From assembly GCF_000506985.1 (NCBI RefSeq), contig NZ_KI650982.1, forward strand, positions 62,001-126,000: a stretch of DNA of 64,000 bases. The letters run 5' to 3'. This document shows, piece after piece, positions 15,544 through 24,955 of the stretch. Every line of letters starts with the position of its first letter. Position 1 is the stretch's first letter. The stretch is from Advenella kashmirensis W13003. GTDB taxonomy: Bacteria > Pseudomonadota > Gammaproteobacteria > Burkholderiales > Burkholderiaceae_B. The translations under genes were made by a program, and so were the position numbers. Under the pieces are notes generated by a model. The model was not told the DNA's origin, ran no database searches, and saw only the letters and a program-made list of their open reading frames with translations.

Positions 15544-16437
15544 TTGGAACTGCGCCGTATCAGACATTTTGTCGTGCTCGCCGAAACGCTGAATTTTCAT
15601 AAGGCAGCCGAAAAACTCCATATTGCACAACCTCCGCTTTCTGTTTCCATACAAAAGCTTGAGGCCGAATTGGGGGTGATTCTGTTTGACCGCAATTCCA
15701 AAGGTGTCGCACTCACTACTGAAGGCGCCCGAATATTGGCCTTGTCGGTGCGTTTATTGCAGGCAGCCGAACAGGTTGAACAGACTGCGCTGGAAATCCG
15801 GGAGGGCACGAACGGATCACTGCGAATCGGAATTGTCGGCTCGACCACCCAGCAACTGTTCCAGAAACTGGTTTCAGCGTTTCGTGCCGCCTACCCCAAG
15901 ATTGAAATTTCGATTCATGAGGCTACGTCGACCCAAATCGTTGAGGCGGTGAGTTCAGGAAAACTAGACATCGGTCTGATCCGTACGCCAATACTGACGA
16001 GCCTGGATGTCAATATGCAGGTTCTTGAGAATGATTATTTTATTTTAGCGATGCCCGAAGGCCATGCACTGGGCAGTCGCCCAATCAGGCTCAATGAACT
16101 GGCACAGATGCCATTCATCGTCTATTCGCCTGAACATGCGCGTGGCCTGCACTACGCCATGATGGCGGCATGTCAGTCTGCCGGTTTTTCGCCAAAGACC
16201 TCCCAAATCGCCGTCCAGGTTCAAACCGTTCTATCTCTGGTTGAGAGCCACTTTGGCCTGGCGCTGGTCCCGTCGGTTATGGCAAACATCAACCGCTACC
16301 GGATCACTTATAGAAAGCTCGAAGACGAGTCAGCAATCAAGCGCATCGGCTACGGGCTGGTGTACAAGCAGGATACCGAATCCATGGCCACGTCACGATT
16401 TCGAGCCCTGGCCTCGGACATGTCGGTTCGCACCTGA
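15544..16437 (+). CDS. LysR-family transcriptional regulator (TTG start)
   Basis: The protein has 297 residues. It opens MELRRIRHFVVLAETLNFHKAAEKLHIAQPPLSVSIQKLE, the classical LysR helix-turn-helix, and the effector domain follows. The start is TTG at 15544 (AAATTGGAACTG), chosen because the family's N-terminus begins there. A second LysR gene follows after 107 bases. Either may control the preceding Bug operon or the Bug operon at 17657. The leader carries ACATTTGTGATT (15516-15527), which recurs before the Bug gene at 17657. Confidence 0.9.
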   Translation: MELRRIRHFVVLAETLNFHKAAEKLHIAQPPLSVSIQKLEAELGVILFDRNSKGVALTTEGARILALSVRLLQAAEQVEQTALEIREGTNGSLRIGIVGSTTQQLFQKLVSAFRAAYPKIEISIHEATSTQIVEAVSSGKLDIGLIRTPILTSLDVNMQVLENDYFILAMPEGHALGSRPIRLNELAQMPFIVYSPEHARGLHYAMMAACQSAGFSPKTSQIAVQVQTVLSLVESHFGLALVPSVMANINRYRITYRKLEDESAIKRIGYGLVYKQDTESMATSRFRALASDMSVRT

Positions 16438-16544
16438 CCGTTGTGCACGGACCTTGGACACCATTGCAGCGAACCGATACAATAGTCGATCCTGCCACCC
16501 TTTGACGCCCCTGCCCCGATGCCACGGTCAACGACGAATCGAAC

Positions 16545-17465
16545 ATGAACCTTTCTCTGCGCCAGATGAGAGCCTTTGCCGCCCTGGCAAGTATGCGCAA
16601 TTTCACGCGGGCAGCCGAACATTGCTGCATTACGCAGTCGGCCTTCAGCGCATTAATCCTCAATCTGGAAAGGGACCTGAATGCGAAGCTGTTTTCACGG
16701 AATACGCGAAATGTAGAGTTGACGGCCGAAGGCGAAGTATTTCTGAACATTGTCAACCATCTTATGCCGGAAACCGAGCGCGCGCTCTCGGAAATGCAAG
16801 ACCATGTATCCAGGCGTAAGGGACGGGTTGCGATCGCCGCATTGCCTACGATCTTTTCTGCACTCCTGCCCGACATTATCGCCACTTTTATTAATAAGTA
16901 TCCAGGCATCGAACTGATTGTTGAAGACGTCTCAAACACTTCCTGCCTGGAACTCGTCAGATTGCGGAAAGTTGATTTTGCACTATGCGCCTCTGCCGAG
17001 CCCGGTGCTGACCTTATTATCGAAAAACTGGCGTCCGATACCTTTTATTTCGTATGTCAATCGACCCACCCCCTGGCAAACAGGAAGCGTCTGGCCATCA
17101 TCGAACTGCTGCCTCACCCGATCATTGTGTTCGAGACCGCCAGCAGTATCCGCCAGCACCTGGACGCTTCCGTTTATCCTAAGCAATGGATCAAAGTGCT
17201 TCAGGTGAACAATCTTGCCACCGCCGCCGGGCTTGTCGGCGCCGGCATCGGCCCCACTATTGTCCCCCTTCTCGGTTTATGCCAATTCGATCTGAATATA
17301 TTGCGCGCAATTCCCGTTACATTACCCATTAACGAACGGGATATTTGTCTGTTGCGACGCAAGGACGCAACCGAATCGATTGCCGCTCAGGAATTCATCC
17401 GCCTGTTGCGGGCCCGCCTGGCCCGCGAGGTGAGCCTGCTGGCCTCGCGTCACCCCGGCAGTTAA
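16545..17465 (+). CDS. LysR-family transcriptional regulator
   Basis: The protein has 306 residues, with MNLSLRQMRAFAALASMRNFTRAAEHCCITQSAFSALILNLE as the DNA-binding region and a LysR substrate domain after it. The start is an ATG 107 bases after the previous LysR gene. It is co-directional with the downstream Bug-MR-DapA operon, and the T-N11-A dyad at 17544-17566 lies in the gap to that operon, which makes this regulator a good candidate for its control. Confidence 0.92.
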   Translation: MNLSLRQMRAFAALASMRNFTRAAEHCCITQSAFSALILNLERDLNAKLFSRNTRNVELTAEGEVFLNIVNHLMPETERALSEMQDHVSRRKGRVAIAALPTIFSALLPDIIATFINKYPGIELIVEDVSNTSCLELVRLRKVDFALCASAEPGADLIIEKLASDTFYFVCQSTHPLANRKRLAIIELLPHPIIVFETASSIRQHLDASVYPKQWIKVLQVNNLATAAGLVGAGIGPTIVPLLGLCQFDLNILRAIPVTLPINERDICLLRRKDATESIAAQEFIRLLRARLAREVSLLASRHPGS

Positions 17466-17521
17466 ACAAGCTCTGTCCCAGCCCACGCTTCATCTTCGCA
17501 CTGCTGCAAGCAGGCCGCATC

Positions 17522-17537
17522 AATCACATTTGTGATT
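17522..17537. promoter_or_regulatory. Palindrome upstream of the Bug-MR-DapA operon
   Basis: AATCACA-TT-TGTGATT is a perfect 16-base palindrome. Twelve of its bases (ACATTTGTGATT) recur at 15516-15527, just before the TTG of the LysR gene at 15544, hinting at one regulator binding both promoters. It is outward-facing compared with the CRP half-site order, so CRP is not implied. Confidence 0.4.
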
Positions 17538-17543
17538 TCGTTT

Positions 17544-17566
17544 ATTAATCGTTTTTATCGATTAAT
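17544..17566. promoter_or_regulatory. LysR-type operator before the Bug-MR-DapA operon
   Basis: ATTAATCG-TTTTTAT-CGATTAAT is a perfect 8-bp inverted repeat with a 7-base spacer; the core TCG-N7-CGA gives T-N11-A. It lies about 90 bases before the Bug ATG at 17657, in a 191-base gap after the LysR gene. Confidence 0.6.
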
Positions 17567-17656
17567 TTACAAAAACAATCCATATATTAGCTAACTTGCC
17601 CGGGGTAGACTGCATAAAAAAACTATAACTGCCTACATCCAACAGGAGACCTAATC

Positions 17657-18628
17657 ATGATCCGATTCGCCAAGCTGATGCAAACGGCCGTCCTGGCCGC
17701 GATGTCAGTCATCACGTTTAACGCCGTTGCCGACGAGTACCCAAGCAAGCCGGTACGTATTACCGTCGGCATGGCGCCGGGCGGCTCCAATGACACCATT
17801 GCACGCCTGATCTCGTCCGAGCTGTCCGAAAAAATGGGCAAGTCATTTGTGGTGGAAAACAAACCCGGGGCAAACAGCACCATCGCCACCAGCGAATTGA
17901 AACGGTCCAAGCCGGACGGTTATCAGCTGATGCTGGTGATTTCATCACATGTGACCAACACCATGCTCTACCCTGATCTGAACTACAAGCTGGATGACTT
18001 CAAGCCGGTTGCGCTTATTGCCGAGACGCCGTTCGTGCTCGTGGCCAATCCGAATTTCAAGCCCGATACGCTGGCGCAATTCATTGCCCTGGCCAAATCA
18101 GGCGAACAGAAAATAGACTTCGGCACCCCCGGCCTTGGCTCTACGCAACATATTGCGATGGAGTTGATGGATCAAATGGCCGGAATCAAAATGAACCATG
18201 TCCCCTACAAAGGCGGCGCACCCGCCCAGACGGATCTGCTGGGCGGTGTGATACCCGTTATTTTCGCCACGCCGACCCAAAGCCTGCCTTTTATCCAGAA
18301 GAAACAGCTGAAGGCAATCGCGGTTACGTCAAAAAAACGGCTCGCCCAGCTTCCTGAGGTTCCGACCTTCGATGAGGCCGGGCTCCCCGGCTACGACGCC
18401 AATGTATGGTTTGGCATCATTGCCCCCAAGGATACGCCCGATTCAATCGTCCAGACGCTCAATAAAGAGATCAACGGTATCGTGCAGAGCGACAAAATCC
18501 GCAAGCGCCTTGAAGACCTGGGGCTCACGCCGATCGACAGCACGACACAGGTTTTCCAGACATTGCTGGATCAGGAGCAGAAAAAATGGCGCGATGTCAT
18601 TAAGAAAGCAAACATTCAATTTCAATGA
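17657..18628 (+). CDS. Bug/TctC-family periplasmic solute-binding protein
   Basis: The protein has 323 residues with a signal peptide (TAVLAAMSVITFNAVA). The mature start DEYPSKPVRITVGMAPGGSND has Asn before the loop Asp. VENKPGANSTIA, PDGYQLMLV and HVPYKGGAPA follow. The ATG follows AACAGGAGACCTAATC. It is followed after 39 bases by an enolase-superfamily gene, so its ligand is probably the acid substrate handled by that enzyme and the DapA-like lyase. Confidence 0.93.
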   Translation: MIRFAKLMQTAVLAAMSVITFNAVADEYPSKPVRITVGMAPGGSNDTIARLISSELSEKMGKSFVVENKPGANSTIATSELKRSKPDGYQLMLVISSHVTNTMLYPDLNYKLDDFKPVALIAETPFVLVANPNFKPDTLAQFIALAKSGEQKIDFGTPGLGSTQHIAMELMDQMAGIKMNHVPYKGGAPAQTDLLGGVIPVIFATPTQSLPFIQKKQLKAIAVTSKKRLAQLPEVPTFDEAGLPGYDANVWFGIIAPKDTPDSIVQTLNKEINGIVQSDKIRKRLEDLGLTPIDSTTQVFQTLLDQEQKKWRDVIKKANIQFQ

Positions 18629-18667
18629 TTTTTTACCCCTTGTCAATTATCAGGAGCTTTGTATCCC

Positions 18668-19816
18668 ATGCCAGTTATTGCATCCGTTTCCGTCTGTATC
18701 GCGCGCGTTCCTCTTGCCGCACCGGTCACCTTTTCCACACGCCGGGTGACCGCAAGGGAATATTGTCTTGTTCGCATTCGTTCCACCGACGGCGTCGAAG
18801 GGCTGGGCTATTGCTACGCAGTCAATAGTGCCGGCCGCCTGCTCTCCGTTGCTGTGACCGATCTGCTGGCGGCCCGGCTGGTCGGCCAGGATTCCCACAG
18901 GGTGGAGGGCTTGTGGGCGGAAATGTATCAGGAAGCGTTGCTGGTCGGCCGAACCGGCGCAGTCATGCGCGCCCTCTCGGCTTTGGATACAGCGTTATGG
19001 GATCTGAACGCCCGGTCCGCAAAGCTCCCGCTGTATCGATTTCTGGGTGCAAAAGCCCTGGATCGGGTACCTGGCTATGCGAGTGGTGGCTATTATCTGC
19101 CAGGCAAAACAACAGAGGATCTCGCCCGGGAGATGGCAGGCCATGTGCAGGATGGGTTCAAGGCGGTAAAAATCAAAGTCGGACTTGAAAGCATCGCAAA
19201 CGAACGGAAACGAATGGCGGCGGTCCGCGAAGCCATCGGCGACGACACGCGCCTGATGCTTGATGCCAATAATGCCTGGAAAGATTTGCCGACCGCGCTC
19301 GAATACCTGCGGTGCTTCGAGCCGTTCAACCCGTTCTGGATCGAAGAACCCTTCTCACCGGACGATCTGGATAATCACGTTCGGCTGGCGCGCGCGACCC
19401 CGGTCACTGTGGCAACAGGCGAGGTTGAAGCGGGCAGATGGCGCTTCAAGGATTTGATTGCGCTGGAGGCCACGACCCTGCTGCAGACGGATGCGACCGT
19501 GTGCGGCGGCATCACCGAGTGGCGACGGATTGCCGCCACGGCGGCCAGCCACGGGATCATGGTGGAACCTCATGCCTGGCATGACGTTCATATCCATTTG
19601 GTGGCAAGCACCCCCAATACCACTTATGTCGAATGGATGCCCGACGATCACATCGTCAATTTCCGCAAAGTTATTGACCGTCAACTGGTTGCAGACGACG
19701 GCGATCTTCTGCTGCCCCAGGGCGAGGGGCTGGGATTTCAGTTTGACGACGCAGCCATCGAACAGTATGGTGTGATCTATCCCGGGGAACAAAACAGATG
19801 GATAACCATCGAATAA
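18668..19816 (+). CDS. Enolase-superfamily enzyme, mandelate racemase/muconate lactonizing type
   Basis: These enzymes abstract a proton alpha to a carboxylate and then racemise, dehydrate or lactonise. The protein has about 382 residues. Visible active-site elements are VKIKVG (Lys168-x-Lys170), MLDANNAW (Asp199), WIEEPF (Glu226), VATGEV (Glu252) and VEPHAWHDVHIH (His about 302). This set fits the MR subgroup with Lys-x-Lys and His-Asp dyads and three metal ligands. The ATG at 18668 has CAGGAG 11 bases before it; the frame opens at a TTG 9 bases earlier. Pairing with a DapA-like gene suggests a sugar-acid dehydratase, but the substrate is not known. Confidence 0.9.
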   Translation: MPVIASVSVCIARVPLAAPVTFSTRRVTAREYCLVRIRSTDGVEGLGYCYAVNSAGRLLSVAVTDLLAARLVGQDSHRVEGLWAEMYQEALLVGRTGAVMRALSALDTALWDLNARSAKLPLYRFLGAKALDRVPGYASGGYYLPGKTTEDLAREMAGHVQDGFKAVKIKVGLESIANERKRMAAVREAIGDDTRLMLDANNAWKDLPTALEYLRCFEPFNPFWIEEPFSPDDLDNHVRLARATPVTVATGEVEAGRWRFKDLIALEATTLLQTDATVCGGITEWRRIAATAASHGIMVEPHAWHDVHIHLVASTPNTTYVEWMPDDHIVNFRKVIDRQLVADDGDLLLPQGEGLGFQFDDAAIEQYGVIYPGEQNRWITIE

Positions 19817-19951
19817 ACCTCGCGCCGTAACAATGCGACAATATAGACTGCCTGGCATGCGTTATGATTACAGTTGCATTCACGCTGCCTTAGCGCTTGA
19901 CCCTGTCGCATCACGGTTTTGTACCGACCCACACTCAGCCTAACAGGAGAC

Positions 19952-20869
19952 ATGATGTCAGAACGTATTAAGGGTGTGTTATCACCCGTTGTTACGCCCT
20001 TTAGGGAAGACTTGAGCGTAGACCTTCCGCGCTTTATCGATCAATGCAAGTGGCTGCAATCGAACCAGATCGGCCTGGCCTTTCTGGGTACGAACTCGGA
20101 AGCCAATTCTCTTTCGCCGCAGGAGCGGCTTGAGATGATCGAAGCACTCGTTCAGGCTGGTTTGAACCCCAAAGGGATGATGCCGGGAACCGGGGGATGT
20201 GATTTGCCTTCGACGGTGCGTCTGACGCAACGCGCAGTTGAACTGGGTTGTGCAGGTGTACTGATGCTGCCGCCGTTTTACTATAAAGGCGTGTCCGACG
20301 AAGGACTTTATCGCTACTTCTCCGAAGTCATACAGCGCGTCGCGGACGACCGCCTGAAGATCTATTTGTATCATATTCCGCCCGTCGCCCAGGTCGGCAT
20401 CACCTTGCCTTTGATCGAGCGGTTGCTCAAGTCTTATCCTTCTGTCATTGCAGGTGTCAAAGACTCTTCTGGAGACTGGCAAAATACGCAAGCCATGCTT
20501 GAACGTTTCGGTCCGCAGGGCTTCGATGTTTTTGCGGGAAGCGAAACGTTCCTGTTGCAGACGTTGCGAGGCGGCGGCGCCGGCTGCATCAGCGCAACAG
20601 CAAATGTCAACGCTGTCGCCATTCATGGGCTGTATCAGAACTGGAAAGGACCGGATGCAGATGCCCAGCAAAGGGGACTGGACAGGATACGCCAGATCTT
20701 CCAAAGCTTCCCCATGATCCCTGCGCTCAAGTCGGCTATCGCCCACTGGAGTTCGAACGACGACTGGCTCCGGCTGCGACCGCCTCTGACGCAACTGAGT
20801 CCCGACCAGCATCGTGATTTGATACAACAACTGGAAGCCGCGGGATTCAGCATCACCGGTTTGAGGTAA
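19952..20869 (+). CDS. DapA/dihydrodipicolinate synthase-family lyase
   Basis: This is a class I aldolase-type TIM barrel of about 305 residues. The family Tyr is in LYHIPP (Tyr140) and the Schiff-base Lys is in GVKDSSGDW (Lys170); GTNSEANSLS replaces the usual GTTGE. True DapA is normally unlinked to Bug genes, so an oxo-acid aldolase or dehydratase acting after the enolase-family enzyme is more likely, for example on a 2-keto-3-deoxy acid. The ATG at 19952 follows AACAGGAGAC. The gene lies 135 bases after the MR-type gene and ends this operon. The specific reaction is inferred. Confidence 0.88.
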   Translation: MMSERIKGVLSPVVTPFREDLSVDLPRFIDQCKWLQSNQIGLAFLGTNSEANSLSPQERLEMIEALVQAGLNPKGMMPGTGGCDLPSTVRLTQRAVELGCAGVLMLPPFYYKGVSDEGLYRYFSEVIQRVADDRLKIYLYHIPPVAQVGITLPLIERLLKSYPSVIAGVKDSSGDWQNTQAMLERFGPQGFDVFAGSETFLLQTLRGGGAGCISATANVNAVAIHGLYQNWKGPDADAQQRGLDRIRQIFQSFPMIPALKSAIAHWSSNDDWLRLRPPLTQLSPDQHRDLIQQLEAAGFSITGLR

Positions 20870-20949
20870 CTGCGGTATGAACGCTGCCCTGCAACTGACG
20901 TACGCATAAAAGATGCATAACGTCCGTTACCGGGCAGCAAACCCGAGAA

Positions 20950-22449
20950 TCAGGCTTCGCCCTCACCCGCCGCGGGCTCCGGCGCCTGGCCCGAACGGAC
21001 TTTTTCTTCGATACGGCGACCAACGTCGGCATCAATACTTTTCCAGTAATCAAACGCACGCTCCAGCACCGGACTACGTACGCCCCCCAGCAGGCTTCCG
21101 GCCACCTGTTCGATCAGCGCACTGCGCTGCGCGTCGTTGAATACATCGCGCACTAGCGTGCCGGGTTGGCCGAAATCATCATCTTCGGGATGCAAGGTAT
21201 ACGCTTGACGCACCATATCGCCGTCAGCTTCCCAACCATCTTCCGTCTTGCCAGTTTCATCGGCCCATGGGCGACCACCGCTGTTGGGCACATAAACGGG
21301 CGCATTTCCACTGTGTTCATAAGCCATCTGGCCATCAAACATATACGTGTTGACAGGCACTTTGGGCCGATTGACCGGCAGTTGATGGAAATTCGTACCA
21401 ATACGATTGCGCTGTGCATCGTTGTAGGCAAAGGCACGGCCAAGCAGCATTTTATCGGGCGACAGCCCAATACCGGGCACGATATTGCCCGGCGAAAACG
21501 CAGCCTGTTCAATCTGGGCGAAGAAATTTTCCGGATTGCGGTTCAGCGTCATGGTGCCCACTTTGATCAGCGGGTAATCTTTATGCGACCAGGTTTTGGT
21601 CAGATCAAAGGGATTGAAGCGATAATTTTTTGCATCTGCATACGGCATAACCTGTACAGACAAGATCCAGCTTGGGTGCTCGCCTCGGGCGATGGCATCG
21701 AACAGATCACGTCTGTGAAAGTCGGCATCCTTGCCGGCCATCTCGGATGCCTCGGCGTTATTGAAAAACGCCATGCCCTGATTGGTATGGAAATGATATT
21801 TCACCCAGAATTTCTCGCCGGCGGCATTGACCCACATATAAGTATGTGACCCGTAGCCATTCATATGGCGCCAGGTCCTTGGCAGGCCTCGCTCCCCCAT
21901 CAAATAGGTAACCTGGTGCGCGGTCTCGGGGTTATTGGTCCAGAAATCCCACTGCATGTGATTATCCCGAAGCCCCGAATCGGGCAGGCGCTTCTGGCTG
22001 CGGATAAAATGCGGGAACTTCATCGGGTCGCGCACAAAAAATACCGGCGTGTTATTGCCTACCAGATCATAATTGCCCTCGTCGGTATAGAACTTCAAAG
22101 AGAAACCGCGTACATCGCGCCACGTATCGGGGCTGCCCGCTTCCCCGGCAACGGTAGAGAACCGTGCCAGCATCTCGGTCTTACAGGCTTTCTGAAAAAG
22201 TGCGGCTTTAGTGTACTTGGACACATCTTCCGTGGTTTCGAAAACACCAAATGCACCGGCTCCCTTGGCGTGCGGCTGGCGTTCAGGCACCTTTTCACGA
22301 TTAAAATGCGCCATCTGCTCCAGGAAATGCACATCATGAAGCAGAATGGGACCGTTAGCTCCGACAGTGAGCGAATTGCGATCGCTTTGCGCCGGTGCGC
22401 CTGCTCCGGTTGTAGAACCCGACGCTGTTTTGTTGTTCGAATCACTCAT
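20950..22449 (-). CDS. katA: Haem catalase (KatA-type, small subunit)
   Basis: The enzyme splits hydrogen peroxide. The 499-residue protein shows the catalytic His in [10 protein letters not shown] (His60), [13 protein letters not shown], the distal Asn region and the haem-ligand Tyr in [15 protein letters not shown] (about residue 340). The ATG at 22449 has AAGGAG upstream and matches clade-3 catalases; a longer frame runs to 22767 but would overlap the divergent reductase. The tail is acidic ([10 protein letters not shown]). No regulator is adjacent; I do not see a clear OxyR box in the 150-base gap. Confidence 0.96.
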   Translation of the reverse strand: MSDSNNKTASGSTTGAGAPAQSDRNSLTVGANGPILLHDVHFLEQMAHFNREKVPERQPHAKGAGAFGVFETTEDVSKYTKAALFQKACKTEMLARFSTVAGEAGSPDTWRDVRGFSLKFYTDEGNYDLVGNNTPVFFVRDPMKFPHFIRSQKRLPDSGLRDNHMQWDFWTNNPETAHQVTYLMGERGLPRTWRHMNGYGSHTYMWVNAAGEKFWVKYHFHTNQGMAFFNNAEASEMAGKDADFHRRDLFDAIARGEHPSWILSVQVMPYADAKNYRFNPFDLTKTWSHKDYPLIKVGTMTLNRNPENFFAQIEQAAFSPGNIVPGIGLSPDKMLLGRAFAYNDAQRNRIGTNFHQLPVNRPKVPVNTYMFDGQMAYEHSGNAPVYVPNSGGRPWADETGKTEDGWEADGDMVRQAYTLHPEDDDFGQPGTLVRDVFNDAQRSALIEQVAGSLLGGVRSPVLERAFDYWKSIDADVGRRIEEKVRSGQAPEPAAGEGEA

Positions 22450-22599
22450 GACAATTTCTCCTTGCAACGTGTTAGGCAAGTACGCAGACAATAATCGTAC
22501 CTGCATCCTCAATATAGAACATTTATGCTTGGCATGGGTCAGTCTATCCGGTCTATGTGTCACAATGATTGAATTGGAACGTTTATCAAGGTTAATGCA

Positions 22600-23595
22600 A
22601 TGGGACTTCTCGTCGACGGCAAGTGGCATGATCAATGGTATGACACTAAAAAAACGGGAGGCCGTTTTGTTCGCGGCGACGCCCAGTTCCGGAACTGGGT
22701 CACGCCAGATGGCCGCGCAGGCGCGAGCGGTAAAGACGGCTTCAAGGCACAGGCAGGTCGCTACCACTTGTATGTTTCGCTGGCCTGCCCCTGGGCCAAC
22801 CGCACATTAATCCTGCGCGCACTCAAGGGGCTGGAGCAAATGATCAGTGTCTCGGTCGTCAACCCCTATATGGGCGAAAATGGCTGGACTTTCCAGCCGG
22901 GACCGGGCGTCGTTGCAGACCCGGTAGGCCACGCCGATTTTCTTTATCAGATCTATCAGAGAGCCCAATCCGACTATAGCGGCCGTGTCACCGTACCTGT
23001 CCTGTGGGATCTGGAGCGCAATACAATTGTGAACAATGAATCTGCAGAAATCATCCGCATGCTCAACTCTGCATTCGACAGCATTGGTGCGACACCCGGA
23101 GACTATTCGCCCGCAGCACTTTTACCGGGCATTGACAAGGTGAACACGCAAATTTACGACAATATCAATAATGGTGTCTACAAGACCGGCTTTGCGACGG
23201 ACCAGGCTGTTTACGAAAAAGAAGTAAGCAATGTATTTGCCGCACTGGATGAGTTGGAAATCAAGTTGGGGAAACAACGTTTCCTGCTGGGCGATACGGT
23301 GACTGAAGCCGATTGGCGGCTGTTCACCACACTGATCCGCTTTGACCCGGTATATCACGGTCATTTCAAATGCAATCTTCGCCGTCTGGTCGACTATCCG
23401 AATCTGTGGAGTTACACCCGCGAACTATATCAATGGCCGAAAGTCGCCTCGACAATCAACTTTGATCATATCAAACAGCACTATTATCGAAGCCATCACA
23501 CCATCAATCCGAACGGAATCGTTCCCTTGGGGCCGGTCCTGGACCTGGACCGCGAACCCGATCGGACTCTCGAAAATGCCGACGACCCGCTATAA
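22600..23595 (+). CDS. Glutathionyl-hydroquinone reductase (Xi-class GST, YqjG family)
   Basis: The family uses a Cys to remove glutathione from glutathionyl-hydroquinones formed when quinones react with glutathione. The 331-residue sequence has the characteristic [10 protein letters not shown] (Cys63), [11 protein letters not shown], and a GST C-terminal domain with [21 protein letters not shown]. The ATG is at 22600. It is divergent from the catalase, so the two may share oxidative-stress control. Homologues are often near aromatic-compound genes, as here. Confidence 0.95.
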   Translation: MGLLVDGKWHDQWYDTKKTGGRFVRGDAQFRNWVTPDGRAGASGKDGFKAQAGRYHLYVSLACPWANRTLILRALKGLEQMISVSVVNPYMGENGWTFQPGPGVVADPVGHADFLYQIYQRAQSDYSGRVTVPVLWDLERNTIVNNESAEIIRMLNSAFDSIGATPGDYSPAALLPGIDKVNTQIYDNINNGVYKTGFATDQAVYEKEVSNVFAALDELEIKLGKQRFLLGDTVTEADWRLFTTLIRFDPVYHGHFKCNLRRLVDYPNLWSYTRELYQWPKVASTINFDHIKQHYYRSHHTINPNGIVPLGPVLDLDREPDRTLENADDPL

Positions 23596-23597
23596 AA

Positions 23598-24848
23598 TCA
23601 GCGGTTCGCCGGTACACCGCGCACTGGCCTTCTTAATACGATGTACGCGACAATGCCAACCGACAATACAATGGCAGACATCAAAAATGCAGACGTAAAA
23701 ATATCGCCGTCCTGCAGCCGGAAAATATCATGCGCTTTTCCCGAGATCCATTGCATGAACGACGCGCCCATGAAGAGCGATGTGTTGAACAACGCGATCG
23801 CCCTGCCCTGCAAGTGCTGCGGATAAACTTCCTTGGCATCCGCCAGTTGCCAGACCGTATTGCAGGCTGCAATGGCAATGACAACGATAGAAAGAATGCT
23901 GACCCATAATTGTTGGCTATACGCAAGCACCACAAAACCGACCACCAGAATCCACGGCTCGATGCACAGATACCGGTACCGCTTTCCCGGGCCAGGGTCC
24001 AGGCGCCCGAACAGCATTGGACTGAATACTGAAATAATCGATAACAACAAAGCCAGATTGCCTGCAAATACCAGACTGACCTGATGACGTTCAACCAGCA
24101 GCGGCCCCAGCCACAATCCGCGCAGGGTCAGAAACGCAGCATAGATCACGAATACCAGCGCAAGAATGCCTGGTGTTTCGCGGATTTGCAGCAGGGATTT
24201 ATAGCCGGAAATGGAACGAACCGCCGTGACTGCTTTCTGCTTTATGCTAAGCGCTGCGGAATCGGATTTTTCATCAACATTGCGCACACCAAAGAAAATC
24301 AGCAACCAGGTGAGAAAACTTAACACGGCCAAAATGTAAAAGCAGCTGCGCCAGCCAAGGTGCTCAACCAGCCAGGCCGTCGGTGTCGATGTGAAAACCA
24401 GCCCGAGGCTACCCGAACCCAGTGCAAAGGCATACATCATGGAAAATTGCTTGCCGGTGAAGTGTCGCGCCATCAGCACGATGCACACAAGGAATGCCGG
24501 TGCACAACCGAAGCCGATCAGAATCTGCCCCCACTGCAACATCGCCGGCGTCACCGCCGCAGCAGACAATACTGCCCCAATGACCGAAAACGGCGAAATG
24601 GCCAATATCGTTTTGCGTATTCCAAAATTGTCGATCAATAGGCCGATCAACAGTTGCAAACCGCCGAAGGCAATATGAAAGGAACCAATCACTCCGGCAA
24701 GCCGGTCGCTATTGAGCATGAATTCGGTTTTGAGCGGCACCGACAGAATGCCCCCCATGGTGCGGTAGGCCTGACTCAATATGAACCCGGACAGCAGAAA
24801 ATAAAGCATGAGTTTGACTTTATTTATTGGAATTGCCTGCGTATTCAA
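23598..24848 (-). CDS. Major facilitator superfamily transporter
   Basis: This polytopic protein of about 416 residues has some 12 hydrophobic segments; MLYFLLSGFILSQAYRTMGGI is the first, and FALGSGSLGLVFTSTPTAWL is a mid-region segment. The frame is open to a GTG at 24902, but I prefer the TTG at 24848, which has GAGG six bases upstream; an ATG at 24809 lacks a site. It converges with the reductase gene and follows a LysR gene on the same strand (107-base gap). The substrate is not recognisable. Confidence 0.85.
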   Translation of the reverse strand: MNTQAIPINKVKLMLYFLLSGFILSQAYRTMGGILSVPLKTEFMLNSDRLAGVIGSFHIAFGGLQLLIGLLIDNFGIRKTILAISPFSVIGAVLSAAAVTPAMLQWGQILIGFGCAPAFLVCIVLMARHFTGKQFSMMYAFALGSGSLGLVFTSTPTAWLVEHLGWRSCFYILAVLSFLTWLLIFFGVRNVDEKSDSAALSIKQKAVTAVRSISGYKSLLQIRETPGILALVFVIYAAFLTLRGLWLGPLLVERHQVSLVFAGNLALLLSIISVFSPMLFGRLDPGPGKRYRYLCIEPWILVVGFVVLAYSQQLWVSILSIVVIAIAACNTVWQLADAKEVYPQHLQGRAIALFNTSLFMGASFMQWISGKAHDIFRLQDGDIFTSAFLMSAIVLSVGIVAYIVLRRPVRGVPANR

Positions 24849-24955
24849 CGGATGCCTCGGATCGGGTTTGTAAAAATAATGAGAGGTTCGATTGTAGCGC
24901 ACTGCGTCTTATGAGTTATGCACAACAAGATTTCGCGGCGGTCTTGCCTTCCACT

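Noticed and set aside
22450-22767. N-terminal extension of the catalase frame
   Set aside because: It would overlap the divergent reductase gene, has no family similarity, and the ATG at 22449 has an AAGGAG site.
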